From contig CP128857.1 in NCBI GenBank assembly GCA_030388725.1, positions 4,030,001 through 4,094,000 of the forward strand: 64,000 bases of DNA, read 5' to 3'. The position numbers and the translations under genes are program-made. The notes under the pieces are model-generated. The model did no database searches and had not been told where the DNA came from. It saw only the letters and a program-made list of their open reading frames with translations. The DNA comes from Prodigiosinella aquatilis. GTDB lineage: Bacteria > Pseudomonadota > Gammaproteobacteria > Enterobacterales > Enterobacteriaceae. Positions 1 through 10,030 of the stretch are shown in pieces (position 1 is the first letter of the stretch; each line of letters starts with the position of its first letter).

Positions 1-39
1 GAAAAAGCACTGTCATTGGTAGAACATAACCAGGTGTAA
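1..39 (+). CDS. dusA: C-terminal end of tRNA-dihydrouridine synthase A (partial)
   Basis: Frame 1 encodes 12 residues, EKALSLVEHNQV, and then a stop. These resemble the C-terminus of E. coli DusA (roughly LEHALKLVADKR). In E. coli and relatives dusA lies directly upstream of pspG in the same orientation, as here. DusA reduces uridines in the D-loop of tRNAs. Only the last codons lie in the window, so the call rests on a short match and on gene order. Confidence 0.5.
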   Translation, partial: EKALSLVEHNQV

Positions 40-216
40 AAGACTAATAGTTAGCGTATTAGGCCACGCCATCAAACCTGATATTTTTGCTAATACAGCT
101 AAATCAATAGGTTGTCTGCGATATATTCTTGGCACAGATCTTGTTATTCCTATATAGCGGCCACTGAGATGATTGATGGTCAATCAAATCCAGAATCGTT
201 ACCACAGGAGCAGGCC

Positions 217-438
217 ATGTTTGATATTTTCTTCGTTATTGGTTTCTTTATTATGCTGATGGTGACCGGTGTGTCACTGTTGGGTGTCATCGCCGCGCTG
301 GTGGTTGCTACGTTTTTTATGCTACTGGGCGGGCTGTTTATTATGGCAATCAAACTGCTTCCCTGGCTGTTATTGGCCGTACTAGTAGTGTGGATATGGC
401 GTTATTATCAAAAGAAACCGACACGCTATTACCGCTGA
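217..438 (+). CDS. pspG: Envelope stress protein PspG
   Basis: This 73-residue inner-membrane protein belongs to the phage-shock (Psp) regulon, which protects against loss of proton-motive force. It starts MFDIFFVIGFFIMLMVTGVS and has two hydrophobic stretches (about residues 4-42 and 45-62), then a basic tail. It aligns along its length with E. coli PspG (about 80 aa). The ATG at 217 is preferred over the upstream in-frame ATG at 112 because it follows a purine-rich site (ACAGGAG) and matches the family N-terminus. The gene is expected to depend on PspF and sigma-54; I could not place that promoter with confidence. The order dusA-pspG-qor-dnaB is as in E. coli. Confidence 0.9.
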   Translation: MFDIFFVIGFFIMLMVTGVSLLGVIAALVVATFFMLLGGLFIMAIKLLPWLLLAVLVVWIWRYYQKKPTRYYR

Positions 439-697
439 CAACAGCGTAAAAACGGCGTGTTAAGCGCTGATGCACACTATTTTCATGCAAAACTGTGCGC
501 CAACAGATATTTTTCGCTTATCACTGTTGTTAGGATGTGCGGCACATTAGCTGCTGGTGAGTGTTGCATTGCGCTTGTATGCGCACTAATACCAATTTCA
601 TCGGTGTCAGGGAATCAATAATAGTCACTCAGTGACATCGTCCATGGCACCATTCCGCTGTATCCTACAATACGGTTCGATGGAATTACCGCTGTAG

Positions 698-728
698 AAA
701 AACGCCTCCTTTTATGGAGGCGTTTTTC
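698..728. terminator. Bidirectional terminator between pspG and qor
   Basis: A perfect 12-bp stem (AAAAACGCCTCC / GGAGGCGTTTTT) with a 5-base loop is flanked by A-run and T-run, so it can end transcription from both sides. It lies just beyond the 3' end of leftward qor. The rest of 439-743 holds no recognisable gene. Confidence 0.8.
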
Positions 729-743
729 TTTCTGATAATCCGG

Positions 744-1733
744 TTATAGCCCTGGAATCAACAAACTGGAACCCGAGGTTTGACTGCCTTCCAGCGCCCG
801 GTGAGCCGCTTGGGCATCCGCCAACGCAAACTTTTGCTTATCTGCCACATCAACCTTAATCGCGCCACTGGCCACCATGGAAAACAATTCACTACTGGCC
901 TGCACCAGTTCGGTACGGTTAGTGATATAGCTAAACAACGAAGGTCGGGTGACATACAACGACCCTTTCTGGTTCAGAATCCCCAGATTAACACCGGTTA
1001 CCGGCCCGGAAGTATTGCCAAAACTCACCATCAGACCACGGCGCTTCAGACAATCCAGTGATGTCTCCCAGGTGTCTTTTCCTACCGAGTCATAAACCAC
1101 ACTGACTTTCTGTTCATCTGTCAGTTCCAGCACTCGATGAACAATATCTTCCGTACGGTAATTAATGGTGGCCCAGGCACCAGCCTGCTGCGCCAACACG
1201 GCTTTCTGCTCTGAACTCACCGTACCAATCAACTTCGCGCCAAGGGCCTTCGCCCACTGACAAGCTATCAGGCCGACACCACCTGCGGCAGCATGGAACA
1301 GAAACAGCTCACCAGATTTGATTTCATAAGTCTGGCGCAACAGATAATAAACTGTCAGCCCTTTGAGGAAAGAGGCCGCAGCCTGCTCAAAGCTGATGGC
1401 ATCTGGCAGAATGGCGATCTTATCTTCCGGTACATTATGTATTTCACTATAAGCACCGAGCATAGACTGCGCATAGACAACCCGGTCACCAACTTTAACA
1501 TTTCTGACATTGGCTCCCACTTTGATGACGACCCCTGCGGCTTCTGTTCCGAGTCCAGAAGGCAGCGACGACGGTGAATACAGACCGGACCTGAAATAAG
1601 TATCAATAAAATTGATCCCGATAGCCCGGTTCTCCACCTGGACCTCATTCAGCGTGGGATCATGGGGAATGAAATCTACATATTCCAACACCTCTGGCCC
1701 ACCATGAGTGCTGAATTGAATATGCTTAGTCAT
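744..1733 (-). CDS. qor: NADPH:quinone oxidoreductase (QorA)
   Basis: This zinc-independent medium-chain dehydrogenase/reductase of 329 residues passes one electron from NADPH to quinones in the cytosol. Residues 1-120 form the GroES-like N-terminal domain. A Rossmann fold follows with the glycine motif HAAAGGVGLIACQWAKALGA near residue 150. Length and order match E. coli QorA (327 aa). It is divergent from dnaB, with which it shares a short promoter region at 1734-1857. Confidence 0.93.
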   Translation of the reverse strand: MTKHIQFSTHGGPEVLEYVDFIPHDPTLNEVQVENRAIGINFIDTYFRSGLYSPSSLPSGLGTEAAGVVIKVGANVRNVKVGDRVVYAQSMLGAYSEIHNVPEDKIAILPDAISFEQAAASFLKGLTVYYLLRQTYEIKSGELFLFHAAAGGVGLIACQWAKALGAKLIGTVSSEQKAVLAQQAGAWATINYRTEDIVHRVLELTDEQKVSVVYDSVGKDTWETSLDCLKRRGLMVSFGNTSGPVTGVNLGILNQKGSLYVTRPSLFSYITNRTELVQASSELFSMVASGAIKVDVADKQKFALADAQAAHRALEGSQTSGSSLLIPGL

Positions 1734-1857
1734 GTCTTCTCCTCGTTATATCTGCTTTCGCTTATTTACCATGACAGCCAGAACGTGTCATTCCTGCTTT
1801 TCAGATATACAATGCGCTTCTCTCTTAAGGTAAATCAACCAGTAAAGAATGCGCTCA

Positions 1858-3261
1858 ATGGCAGAAAAAAGACCGACCAATAAATCGACAGGACCCCGCG
1901 ATCGTCAGGTAGAAGGGTTAAAACTCCCCCCTCATTCGCTGGAAGCGGAGCAGTCGGTGTTGGGGGGCTTGATGCTCGATAACGAGCGCTGGGACAACGT
2001 ATCCGAACGCGTATCCACCAATGACTTTTTCAACCGGGCTCACCGCCTGATTTTCAGCGAAATGCAGCGCCTGCTGGAGATGAACAAGCCTATTGACCTG
2101 ATTACCCTTTCCGAATCCCTGGAACAGAAAGGTGAACTGGAATCGGCAGGTAGTTTTGCTTATCTGGCTGAGTTGGCGAAAAACACGCCCAGCGCGGCGA
2201 ATATCGGTGCATATGCCGATATCGTGCGTGAACGTGCAGTAGTGCGGGAGATGATCGCCGTGGCCAATGAAATTGCCGATGCCGGTTACGATCCACAAGG
2301 CCGCAGCAGTGAAGATTTGCTGGATCTGGCCGAATCCCGCGTGTTTCAGATCGCAGAAAACCGGGCCAGTAAAGATGATGGACCGAAAAGCATTGATCGT
2401 ATTCTGGAAAACACCGTCTCGCGTATCGAGCAGTTATATCAACGCCCACATGATGGCGTTACCGGTGTATCCAGCGGCTATCAGGATCTGGATAAAAAAA
2501 CCGCCGGTCTGCAAAAATCCGATCTGATCATCATTGCCGCCCGCCCTTCAATGGGGAAAACCACCTTTGCCATGAACCTGTGTGAAAATGCCGCCATGAC
2601 GCAGGACAAACCGGTGCTGATCTTCAGTCTGGAAATGCCCGGCGAGCAGATAATGATGCGTATGCTGGCGTCGCTGTCCCACGTCGATCAAACCCGCATC
2701 CGTACCGGTCAGTTGGATGATGAAGACTGGGCACGAATTTCCAGCACCATGGGATTGCTGCTGGAAAAACGCAACATGTACATTGATGATTCATCCGGCC
2801 TGACGCCAACTGAAGTTCGCTCCCGCGCCCGTCGGGTATTCCGCGAACACGACGGCCTGAGTCTAATTATGATCGACTACCTGCAATTGATGCGGGTGCC
2901 AGCGCTGTCAGATAACCGCACACTGGAAATTGCAGAAATTTCCCGTTCACTCAAAGCGTTGGCAAAAGAATTGCAAGTCCCGGTAGTGGCGCTGTCGCAG
3001 CTCAATCGCGGGCTGGAACAGCGCGCCGATAAACGTCCGATAAACTCAGACCTGCGTGAATCCGGCTCCATCGAGCAAGACGCCGACCTGATTATGTTTA
3101 TCTACCGTGACGAGGTTTATCATGAAAGCAGTGATATGAAAGGTATCGCCGAAATTATTTTAGGGAAACAGCGTAACGGCCCTATTGGTACTGTGCGCTT
3201 GACCTTTAACGGGCAGTGGTCGCGTTTCGATAATTACGCTGGCCCACAATATGATGACTAA
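1858..3261 (+). CDS. dnaB: Replicative DNA helicase DnaB
   Basis: This is the hexameric 5'-3' helicase that unwinds DNA ahead of the replication fork and contacts DnaC, DnaG and the clamp loader. It has 467 residues, against 471 in E. coli. The N-terminal domain begins LKLPPHSLEAEQSVLGGLML; the RecA-like domain contains the Walker A motif ARPSMGKTTFAMN and the Walker B region LIMIDYLQLM. The start at 1858 (MAEKRPTNK) is chosen over the in-frame ATG at 1849 because it fits the family N-terminus; neither has a strong Shine-Dalgarno. It is followed 17 bp later by alr. Confidence 0.97.
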   Translation: MAEKRPTNKSTGPRDRQVEGLKLPPHSLEAEQSVLGGLMLDNERWDNVSERVSTNDFFNRAHRLIFSEMQRLLEMNKPIDLITLSESLEQKGELESAGSFAYLAELAKNTPSAANIGAYADIVRERAVVREMIAVANEIADAGYDPQGRSSEDLLDLAESRVFQIAENRASKDDGPKSIDRILENTVSRIEQLYQRPHDGVTGVSSGYQDLDKKTAGLQKSDLIIIAARPSMGKTTFAMNLCENAAMTQDKPVLIFSLEMPGEQIMMRMLASLSHVDQTRIRTGQLDDEDWARISSTMGLLLEKRNMYIDDSSGLTPTEVRSRARRVFREHDGLSLIMIDYLQLMRVPALSDNRTLEIAEISRSLKALAKELQVPVVALSQLNRGLEQRADKRPINSDLRESGSIEQDADLIMFIYRDEVYHESSDMKGIAEIILGKQRNGPIGTVRLTFNGQWSRFDNYAGPQYDD

Positions 3262-3278
3262 TTCGCTAAGGATGCAGA

Positions 3279-4358
3279 ATGAAAACGGCAACCGCCGTCA
3301 TTAATCGCCGTGCTTTACAACACAACCTGCAATTAATTCGCCAGATGGTGCCACAAAGCCGTCTGATAGCCGTTGTAAAAGCCAATGCCTATGGGCACGG
3401 CGCACTGGAAGCCGCCCGCATTTTCAACGACGCTGACGGTTATGGCGTCTCCCGTCTCAGTGAAGCACTGGCATTACGTGCCGGAGGAATCACTAAACCG
3501 ATCCTACTGCTGGAAGGCTTTTTCTCTGCCAACGATGTGCCGCTGCTGGCCGAATACCAGTTGGAAACCGCTATCCACAGCGTGGAACAACTGGCAGCAT
3601 TGGAACAAGCTTCGCTCTCACGCCCATTAAAAGTATGGATGAAACTGGATACCGGCATGCATCGTCTCGGTGTGCTACCGGAACAGGCGGAAGCATTCTA
3701 CCAACGGCTCGTCCATTGCCACAATGTGGTGCAACCGGTAAATATCATGAGCCATTTTTGCCGGGCTGATGAACCAGAACTGGATACCACAGCGCGCCAA
3801 CTCAGCTGTTTTGATGCATTCACCAAAGACAAACCGGGAGCACAATCCATTGCGGCATCTGGCGGCATTTTGTTGTGGCCGCAAGCTCACCGTGATCAGA
3901 TCCGTCCTGGCATTATTCTGTATGGTGTTTCCCCTTTGGACACCGGCGATGCCAGCCGATGGAATTTGCAGCCCGCCATGACACTGACTTCACATCTTAT
4001 TGCAGTACGTGACCACCAGGCCGGAGAACCTGTCGGTTATGGCAGTACCTGGAGTAGCCCACGCAATACAAAACTGGGTGTGGTGGCCATGGGCTATGGT
4101 GACGGCTATCCGCGTGGTGCTAAAAGTGGGACGCCGGTGTGGGTCAATGGTCGTGAGGTGCCGTTAGTAGGCCGGGTTTCGATGGACATGATTTCGGTCG
4201 ACCTGGGACCGGAGGCGCAGGACAACGTTGGTGATGAGGTGATTCTGTGGGGGAAAAATCTACCGGTGGAAAAAGTTGCTGCCTTTAACGGCATCAGCGC
4301 CTATGAACTGATTACTCGCCTGACCTCCCGTATTCAACTGGAATACGTTGACGAATAA
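3279..4358 (+). CDS. alr: Biosynthetic alanine racemase
   Basis: This PLP enzyme interconverts L- and D-alanine for peptidoglycan. It has 359 residues, the same length as E. coli Alr. Lys34 in [11 protein letters not shown] is the PLP-binding lysine, and the catalytic-tyrosine region VGYGSTW is present. The ATG at 3279 has AAGGA-type bases upstream. In E. coli tyrB follows immediately; here about 3.4 kb with pheC, an Lrp-type regulator and a YitT gene has been placed between them. Confidence 0.96.
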   Translation: MKTATAVINRRALQHNLQLIRQMVPQSRLIAVVKANAYGHGALEAARIFNDADGYGVSRLSEALALRAGGITKPILLLEGFFSANDVPLLAEYQLETAIHSVEQLAALEQASLSRPLKVWMKLDTGMHRLGVLPEQAEAFYQRLVHCHNVVQPVNIMSHFCRADEPELDTTARQLSCFDAFTKDKPGAQSIAASGGILLWPQAHRDQIRPGIILYGVSPLDTGDASRWNLQPAMTLTSHLIAVRDHQAGEPVGYGSTWSSPRNTKLGVVAMGYGDGYPRGAKSGTPVWVNGREVPLVGRVSMDMISVDLGPEAQDNVGDEVILWGKNLPVEKVAAFNGISAYELITRLTSRIQLEYVDE

Positions 4359-4522
4359 GCTGAAAAACGAAGCAGAAGCCGCATAACACCATGAACACCA
4401 TGCGGATTTCTGCCATATCGCGCCAGCTGTCCATGGAAAAGCAGCAGTAAAACTGCATGACGCGTTCCCCGGTTCAGGAACGCGTATCTTTCTACAAGTA
4501 CCTTTCCATGCCAAAAATGGCA

Positions 4523-4771
4523 TCAGTTATACAGCTCCGCTACACCACGTAGTTGGTTCCCACCATTGGTCGAGATAATACGGAAAGACTTCGCGCCAGC
4601 GGCATTGGCTTTCTCTGCCAACTGCGACTGTAGATCATCCAGACTAAAACCAGTGGCGGATACGGTACCCATACTCTGGCCTTGTGTGCTCTGCACTTCT
4701 GTAGCAGCGAAGGTGCCGAAAGAAATGGTAGACAAGGCGATAACTGCAACAAAATTTCTGATAGCTTTCAT
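4523..4771 (-). CDS. BhsA/McbA/YhcN-family periplasmic protein (DUF1471)
   Basis: An 82-residue precursor with a signal peptide (MKAIRNFVAVIALSTISFG, predicted cut after TFA|A) and one small DUF1471 domain. Family features are the start EVQSTQGQSMGTVSATG, the AxxAxxxGAKSFRI stretch and the LRGVAELYN end. Members (BhsA, McbA, YhcN) are periplasmic or outer-membrane stress and biofilm proteins in enterobacteria. The start at 4771 is preferred to an upstream in-frame ATG at 4834 because it begins the signal peptide. Which paralogue it is cannot be decided. Confidence 0.85.
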   Translation of the reverse strand: MKAIRNFVAVIALSTISFGTFAATEVQSTQGQSMGTVSATGFSLDDLQSQLAEKANAAGAKSFRIISTNGGNQLRGVAELYN

Positions 4772-4960
4772 GATAAGATTCTCACAATTTTTTTGGTTAT
4801 GAAGGCTGATATTGCCTTCGATGTGGAGCATCATAATCCTGCTATCTGGTCATTAAAAACGGGTTAATTTGCCATTGTCATTCAAAATAACTGAATATTT
4901 TAAGAGTAAGAAACATCACACTACTCACGCATATCAGTACATTAAAATTGTAGGTTTTGG

Positions 4961-4997
4961 ACCCGGAAAGCGCCCTGAATACGACAGCGTTCCGGGT
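4961..4997 (-). terminator. Probable terminator of pheC
   Basis: An inverted repeat ACCCGGAA / TTCCGGGT lies 26 bp beyond the pheC stop. No clear T-run follows on the minus strand, so it may be only a 3'-end stabilising hairpin. Confidence 0.4.
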
Positions 4998-5022
4998 GAG
5001 GTCGTGACAGGGCAAAGAAGGG

Positions 5023-5787
5023 TTATTTCGAGCTGGCCAACCACTGGCCGAGGATTTTCTGATACTGCCCCGTCATTTTAGCGAGATGCAGCCACTGGTC
5101 GACATACAGCTTCCAGCTCATATCATCACGCGGCAACATGTAGGCTTTTTCACCATACTGCAACGGTTTGTCAGGGTTCACCGCACACAACTGCGGATAG
5201 CGTTTCTGCTGGAACAATGCTTCAGAGGCATCGGTAATCATGACGTCCGCTTTCTTATCCACCAATTGCTGAAAAATGGTTACATTATCGTGCAAAGCCA
5301 GAGTGGCTTTCGGCAAATACGCGTGTACAAACGCCTCATTAGTACCACCAGCGGGTTCTACCAAGCGAACAGCAGGCCGATTAAGCTGCTCAATGGTTTG
5401 ATATTTATTCTTGTCTTCACAGCGAACGAACGGAATTTTACCGTCCACATCCAGCATATTAGTGAAAAACACCTGCTTCTGCCGCGCCAGCGTGACTGAA
5501 ATCCCGCCCATGGCAATATCACATTTACCGGACTGAAAATCAGGCATTAACGTTTTCCAGCTGGTTTTCACCCACTCAACTTTTACTCCCAGGCTTTTCG
5601 CCAGCGATTCCGCCATTGAGATATCAATCCCTTCATAGCTTCCGTCACTACGCAACGAGGTGTAGGGCTTGTAATCTCCCGTAGTGCATACTTTCAACAC
5701 ACTCTGCTTCTGGATCTGATCCAGATGCGAGGCAGCACTGGCACCGCCTGCGACAGTCAACAGGACGAGCGGCAACCATTTTTTCAT
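5023..5787 (-). CDS. pheC: Periplasmic cyclohexadienyl (arogenate/prephenate) dehydratase
   Basis: A 254-residue protein with a signal peptide (MKKWLPLVLLTVAGGASA) and the periplasmic-binding-protein type 2 fold. It is far closer to Pseudomonas PheC than to amino-acid binding proteins: shared stretches include TTGDYKPYTS, DIAMGGISVTLARQKQ, DNVTIFQQLVDKKADVMITD and EKAYMLPRDD. PheC dehydrates prephenate to phenylpyruvate or arogenate to phenylalanine outside the cytoplasm. Automated pipelines often call it a transporter substrate-binding protein. No ABC permease or ATPase lies nearby, which supports the enzyme reading. It lies close to tyrB, whose product can transaminate phenylpyruvate in the cytosol. 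Confidence 0.82.
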   Translation of the reverse strand: MKKWLPLVLLTVAGGASAASHLDQIQKQSVLKVCTTGDYKPYTSLRSDGSYEGIDISMAESLAKSLGVKVEWVKTSWKTLMPDFQSGKCDIAMGGISVTLARQKQVFFTNMLDVDGKIPFVRCEDKNKYQTIEQLNRPAVRLVEPAGGTNEAFVHAYLPKATLALHDNVTIFQQLVDKKADVMITDASEALFQQKRYPQLCAVNPDKPLQYGEKAYMLPRDDMSWKLYVDQWLHLAKMTGQYQKILGQWLASSK

Positions 5788-6004
5788 TTTTTCCCCTTGA
5801 TTAACTATTACCCGAATTGACTACCAAAGCAGACACTGTACTTTTTTTCTTTTTGATTGAATAGCCTATCGCTATTGCCAGTAGCCAGAGCGGGATCCTC
5901 CACACAGAAATACGGCTCCCCAGAGTCATAACCATGACAATTAACATTTTGAGTAAATTAAACATTCAAACCGCAGGATAAATTCACACCTCATGTATAT
6001 AGAT

Positions 6005-6136
6005 GGGTATACCTGTCATACTTCAAGTTGCAAGTGTGTTGGCTGCGTTCGCTCACCCGAATCACTTACCTGAGTAAGCTCATCGGGATTCGCTCACTTG
6101 CCGCCTTCCTGCAACTCGAATTATTTTGGGTATACA
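6005..6136. repeat. ERIC (IRU) repeat
   Basis: A roughly 130-bp imperfect palindrome bounded by GGGTATAC at both ends. Its centre (CGCTCACCCGAATCACTTAC and the mirror half GATTCGCTCAC) matches the ERIC core. It is a non-coding miniature element between divergent pheC and the Lrp-type gene. Confidence 0.85.
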
Positions 6137-6337
6137 TTCTTTATTTGGTGCACAAGTGAGATATTTTATGCGTGTAAAAGTATGATTAACCATTATAAAT
6201 GCACAGTAATGAAACACGATGGTGCGACATCTCCCGTAAAAATCCTCCCCAGCTTTAAGCGAGGTAAAACCTCTGCTTTCGGTAATGGGAAAAGCTGCTA
6301 GTCTGTAGCCCCACAACATCTTTGGCAGGTTATTGGC

Positions 6338-6817
6338 ATGTACAACGTTGATGATTTTGATCTAAAAATTCTGCGGTTATTGCAGGCAAACGGACGGCTG
6401 ACCAATCAGGAGTTAAGCGATCTGGTAGGGCTTTCCGCTTCTCAATGCTCCCGCCGCCGTATTGCACTGGAACAAGCGCAGATGATTCTTGGTTATCACG
6501 CTCGACTGGCGCCAGATGCCGTAGGGCTGGAAATGCTGGGGCTGATTGAGGTCCGACTCATCAACCATACGCCGGACTGTGTTAACAGTTTTCATACTAT
6601 GCTCGGTGATGTCGACGCCATTATCGATGCCTATAAAACCACGGGTGACGCAGATTACCTGCTAAAAGTCGCCGTGTCGGACCTGCATGGCCTGAGCGAC
6701 CTGATCAGCCAGATTTTGTCGCAGAATAGAAGCGTGGCACATCTAAAAACCTCCGTGGTACTCAATCGATTGAAAGAGAATGGATTGACAACACCGGTGG
6801 CCACAACACTGCCCTAA
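6338..6817 (+). CDS. Lrp/AsnC-family transcriptional regulator
   Basis: A 159-residue regulator. Residues 5-60 form an AsnC-type winged helix-turn-helix (DLKILRLLQANGRLTNQELS, LVGLSASQCSRR). Residues 70-150 form the RAM ligand-binding domain, including the signature GDADYLLKV. It is divergent from pheC across an ERIC element and precedes yitT-like and tyrB, so a role sensing an amino acid and controlling pheC or tyrB is a reasonable inference that the sequence alone does not prove. Confidence 0.85.
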   Translation: MYNVDDFDLKILRLLQANGRLTNQELSDLVGLSASQCSRRRIALEQAQMILGYHARLAPDAVGLEMLGLIEVRLINHTPDCVNSFHTMLGDVDAIIDAYKTTGDADYLLKVAVSDLHGLSDLISQILSQNRSVAHLKTSVVLNRLKENGLTTPVATTLP

Positions 6818-7063
6818 TTCGGGGCAGTATGCTTCGCGATAGTGCACAGCAATGTATAGTTAGTGCATTGGTGGCACAATAATCGCGATATTCAACGTAA
6901 ATAAGACCAAAAAATGCATTGTTTGTGCAAATTTTGCTGTAATAGTTTCAATAAGTTAACGTTATTGCTGCTCAGTATTAGCGTAATCCGATATTGCCGA
7001 CAGCAGCGGTGGTGCGCTTTTTGCTTGAAAGTAAAGGTGTTCTTTTGAATTGAGCGCTTTTAC

Positions 7064-7678
7064 ATGGATAACGTTATTACCACTGCAAAACTATCACACA
7101 CACTTCTGGAAGATGTTCTGGCAATCCTGATCGGCACGCTGATGGTCTCTTTCGGGATTATTTTATTACGCCAGTCTGGAGCATTAACTGGCGGCACAGC
7201 CGGAATGGCTTTCCTGCTTCACTATCTGACACACGTCTCTTTCGGGATCGCCTTCTTCCTGCTAAATCTGCCATTTTATTATCTGTCTATTCACCGCATG
7301 GGATGGAACTTCACCCTAAAAACCTTCTGCGCCGTAGCACTGGTGTCACTGTTTTCCGATCTGCACACCTTGTTTATCCATATCGACCATCTGAACCCGT
7401 TCTATGCTACGTTGTTTGGCAATATCATCATGGGATTGGGGTTTATTGTACTGTTCCGTCATAAAGCCAGTCTGGGCGGGGTAAATATTCTGGCGCTCTA
7501 TTTACAGGATAAATATGCTATTCGGGCGGGGAAATTCCAGATGGCGGTAGATGTAACCATTGTGCTGGCTTCGCTGTTCGTGGTAAGCATACCTATGCTG
7601 ATAACATCCGTGCTGGGTGCCACTATTCTGAATCTGATTATCGCGATGAACCACCGTCCGGGTCGTTATACAGTGTAA
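7064..7678 (+). CDS. YitT-family integral membrane protein
   Basis: A 204-residue protein with five to six hydrophobic segments. The first, [20 protein letters not shown], leads into [15 protein letters not shown], a motif region of YitT/DUF161 proteins; the glycine-rich [14 protein letters not shown] follows near residue 140. The substrate and function of the family are unknown. It ends about 65 bp before tyrB and may be co-transcribed with it. Confidence 0.8.
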   Translation: MDNVITTAKLSHTLLEDVLAILIGTLMVSFGIILLRQSGALTGGTAGMAFLLHYLTHVSFGIAFFLLNLPFYYLSIHRMGWNFTLKTFCAVALVSLFSDLHTLFIHIDHLNPFYATLFGNIIMGLGFIVLFRHKASLGGVNILALYLQDKYAIRAGKFQMAVDVTIVLASLFVVSIPMLITSVLGATILNLIIAMNHRPGRYTV

Positions 7679-7743
7679 AACTGGTGCAGCACACCATTAA
7701 CCACCGCACAACCCGATACTTTTATTATCAGGAGAATAAGACC

Positions 7744-8937
7744 GTGTTCCAACATGTTGACGCCTATGCTGGCGATCCCATCCTGTCACTGATGGAGAAG
7801 TTCAAACAGGACCCCAGAACTGACAAGGTTAACCTCAGTATTGGGCTGTATTATGACGAACAAGGAACCATTCCCCAGCTCCAGGCTGTCAGCATCGCTG
7901 AGCAACAACTTCAGGCGCTGCCAGCACAGGCCTCGGTTTATCTGCCGATGGAAGGCTTGCAGCCTTACCGCAATGCGATTCAGAAACTGCTATTTGGAGA
8001 GCGCCATCCGGCACTGACCGCTCAACGTATCGCGACCATCCAGACACTGGGCGGCTCCGGCGCACTGAAAATCGGGGCGGACTTCCTCAAGCGCTATTTC
8101 CCGGAGTCGGAAGTATGGGTAAGCGATCCAACCTGGGAAAACCATGTAGCCATTTTCTCCGGTGCCGGTTTCAAGGTGCATACCTATCCCTATTTTGATG
8201 CTGATAGTCTGGGCGTCAACATTGATGGCATGCTCGACGCGCTGAAACAGTTACCGCCGCGCAGCATTGTGCTGTTGCACCCGTGCTGCCATAACCCGAC
8301 CGGTTCCGACCTGACCAATTCACAGTGGGACCAGGTCATTGAAGTCCTGATCAACCGTGAACTGATCCCGTTTCTGGATATCGCCTATCAGGGCTTTGGC
8401 GACGGCATCGACGACGATGCCTACGCCATCCGCGCTATCGCAGGTACCGGACTACCGGCACTGATCAGCAATTCGTTCTCTAAAATCTTCTCGCTGTACG
8501 GTGAACGTGTTGGTGGGCTTTCCGTGGTTTGTGAAGATCAGGAAGCCGCAGTGCGTGTATTGGGTCAATTGAAAGCTACAGTTCGTCGCAACTACTCCAG
8601 CCCACCAAGCTTCGGTGCGCAGGTGGTTTCCCGTGTGCTGAATGACGCCACGTTGAATGCGGAGTGGAAAGCGGAAGTGGAAGCGATGCGCATCCGTATT
8701 ATTGCTATGCGTCAGACACTGGTCGATACCCTGAAAAAAGCGCTACCAACACGGAACTTTGATTACCTGCTGACCCAGCGTGGCATGTTCAGCTATACCG
8801 GCTTCAGCCCGGAACAGGTTGATCGCCTGCGGGAAGAGTTCGGCGTATACCTGATCGCCAGCGGTCGCGTTTGTATGGCTGGCCTCAACCACGATAACGT
8901 ACAACGAGTAGCGGAAGCCTTCGCCGCTGTACAGTAA
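7744..8937 (+). CDS. tyrB: Aromatic amino acid aminotransferase
   Basis: This PLP fold-type I enzyme transfers amino groups between glutamate and phenylpyruvate, 4-hydroxyphenylpyruvate or 2-ketoisocaproate. It has 397 residues, as in E. coli TyrB. Visible motifs are [13 protein letters not shown] and the PLP-lysine region [17 protein letters not shown]. The start is a GTG at 7744, with AGGAG ten bases upstream, and the reading (M)[13 protein letters not shown] matches the family start; the in-frame upstream extension to 7684 has no homology. Confidence 0.96.
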   Translation: MFQHVDAYAGDPILSLMEKFKQDPRTDKVNLSIGLYYDEQGTIPQLQAVSIAEQQLQALPAQASVYLPMEGLQPYRNAIQKLLFGERHPALTAQRIATIQTLGGSGALKIGADFLKRYFPESEVWVSDPTWENHVAIFSGAGFKVHTYPYFDADSLGVNIDGMLDALKQLPPRSIVLLHPCCHNPTGSDLTNSQWDQVIEVLINRELIPFLDIAYQGFGDGIDDDAYAIRAIAGTGLPALISNSFSKIFSLYGERVGGLSVVCEDQEAAVRVLGQLKATVRRNYSSPPSFGAQVVSRVLNDATLNAEWKAEVEAMRIRIIAMRQTLVDTLKKALPTRNFDYLLTQRGMFSYTGFSPEQVDRLREEFGVYLIASGRVCMAGLNHDNVQRVAEAFAAVQ

Positions 8938-8943
8938 GTAACA

Positions 8944-9008
8944 AGCCACCGGAGTTTACCGAACCACTACATCATTGATGGTGAATTTGGTTACTCCGGT
9001 GGCTCTTC
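8944..9008 (+). terminator. tyrB terminator
   Basis: A long hairpin with a perfect 12-bp base (AGCCACCGGAGT / ACTCCGGTGGCT) begins 7 bases after the tyrB stop and is followed by CTTCTT. Confidence 0.7.
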
Positions 9009-9223
9009 TTAGCCAGACTCAACTGCCTGTGCGGCAGTGAACGTAGAGCAGGCAGTTGCAACGTCCTGAGAACAGGCATAGGGATTGCCTACCGTTTGCA
9101 AATTATTTCTATCGTCAAGCCCAATATCCCAAGATTCAGTATCGAGCATCAGTGAGAGTGTGATCATGTGGATTCCAAAATTCAGGCAATAAAAAAGGCC
9201 GCACATGGCCTAATGCTTGCCAG

Positions 9224-9466
9224 TTAAGCGCTTAAAGGAGGCCGCAACGGATAACGTTGTGGCCTCTTTTTTACCGCCCTGGGGTAATGTCGCGCTCTTC
9301 TCTCCGGCAGCACCAGTCCGGAGGCCATCGCCATTACCTCTTCCATTATCCGCGGTATTTTTCCCGGTGAGACGCCCGGTAACAGACTCAGCTGGCTTTT
9401 CAGATACAATGCTGACTGTTTAAAACTCATCTGATAAGGCTCTACACCTTTCAGGCTGTACGCCAT
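9224..9466 (-). pseudogene. 3' remnant of an IS4-family transposase
   Basis: The minus strand encodes an 80-residue C-terminal transposase piece (MAYSLKGVEPYQ ... RRARHYPRAVKKRPQRYP). The ERRxRxxPRAVKxRPxRY ending is typical of IS4-family transposases. The catalytic domain is missing; the piece stops where the IS3-type element begins at about 9484. This is the first sign of the IS-rich accessory region after tyrB. Confidence 0.65.
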
Positions 9467-9530
9467 CCCCCCTCTGGCAGGATAGTTGACACCCCAGACT
9501 GAAAATCTCTATGGGGCAACGGAGCCTGTT

Positions 9531-10013
9531 ATGAAACGTTATTCACCAGAGCGTAAGGCCGCTGTATTAGCTAAATTACTTCCTCCTTACAACATGACCG
9601 TCACCGCACTTGCACAACAGGAAGGGATATCGGAAGCTACCCTTTATCATTGGCGGGTCCAAGCCAAATTGGAGGGAAAACCAGTGCCCGGTGCCAACAA
9701 AACCACAGACCTTTGGTCGACAGAAGCTCGTTTTGCCGTCATCGTTGAAACCGCGACACTCAGTGAAGCCGAACTGAGCGAATACTGCCGTCGCAAAGGG
9801 CTTTATCCTGAACAAATAGCGCAGTGGAAACAGGATTTTCTCCAGACGCCACAAGTCGATACCCGGCAGTCGCAAAAACAGGCCCAAAAGAAAATCAAAG
9901 GGCTGGAGCGTGAATTGGCGCGCAAAGAAAAGGCCCTGGCGGAGGCGGCAGCCCTGTTGGTCCTGAGAAAAAAACTGAATCAGTATTACGGCGAGGCGGA
10001 CGAGGACGACTGA
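9531..10013 (+). CDS. IS3-type transposase OrfA
   Basis: A 160-residue DNA-binding subunit. A transposase_8-like helix-turn-helix spans about residues 1-45 (MKRYSPERKAAVLAKLLPPY, then TALAQQEGISEATLYHWR). A charged coiled-coil-like segment near the C-terminus (KIKGLERELARKEKALAEAA) fits multimerisation with OrfB. The start at 9531 lies inside a longer open frame; it begins the conserved domain. Confidence 0.8.
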   Translation: MKRYSPERKAAVLAKLLPPYNMTVTALAQQEGISEATLYHWRVQAKLEGKPVPGANKTTDLWSTEARFAVIVETATLSEAELSEYCRRKGLYPEQIAQWKQDFLQTPQVDTRQSQKQAQKKIKGLERELARKEKALAEAAALLVLRKKLNQYYGEADEDD

Positions 10014-10030
10014 CCCCCGCTCACGAACGC

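Noticed and set aside
5023..5787. Substrate-binding protein of an ABC transporter
   Set aside because: The whole length matches PheC cyclohexadienyl dehydratase motifs, and no permease or ATPase lies nearby.
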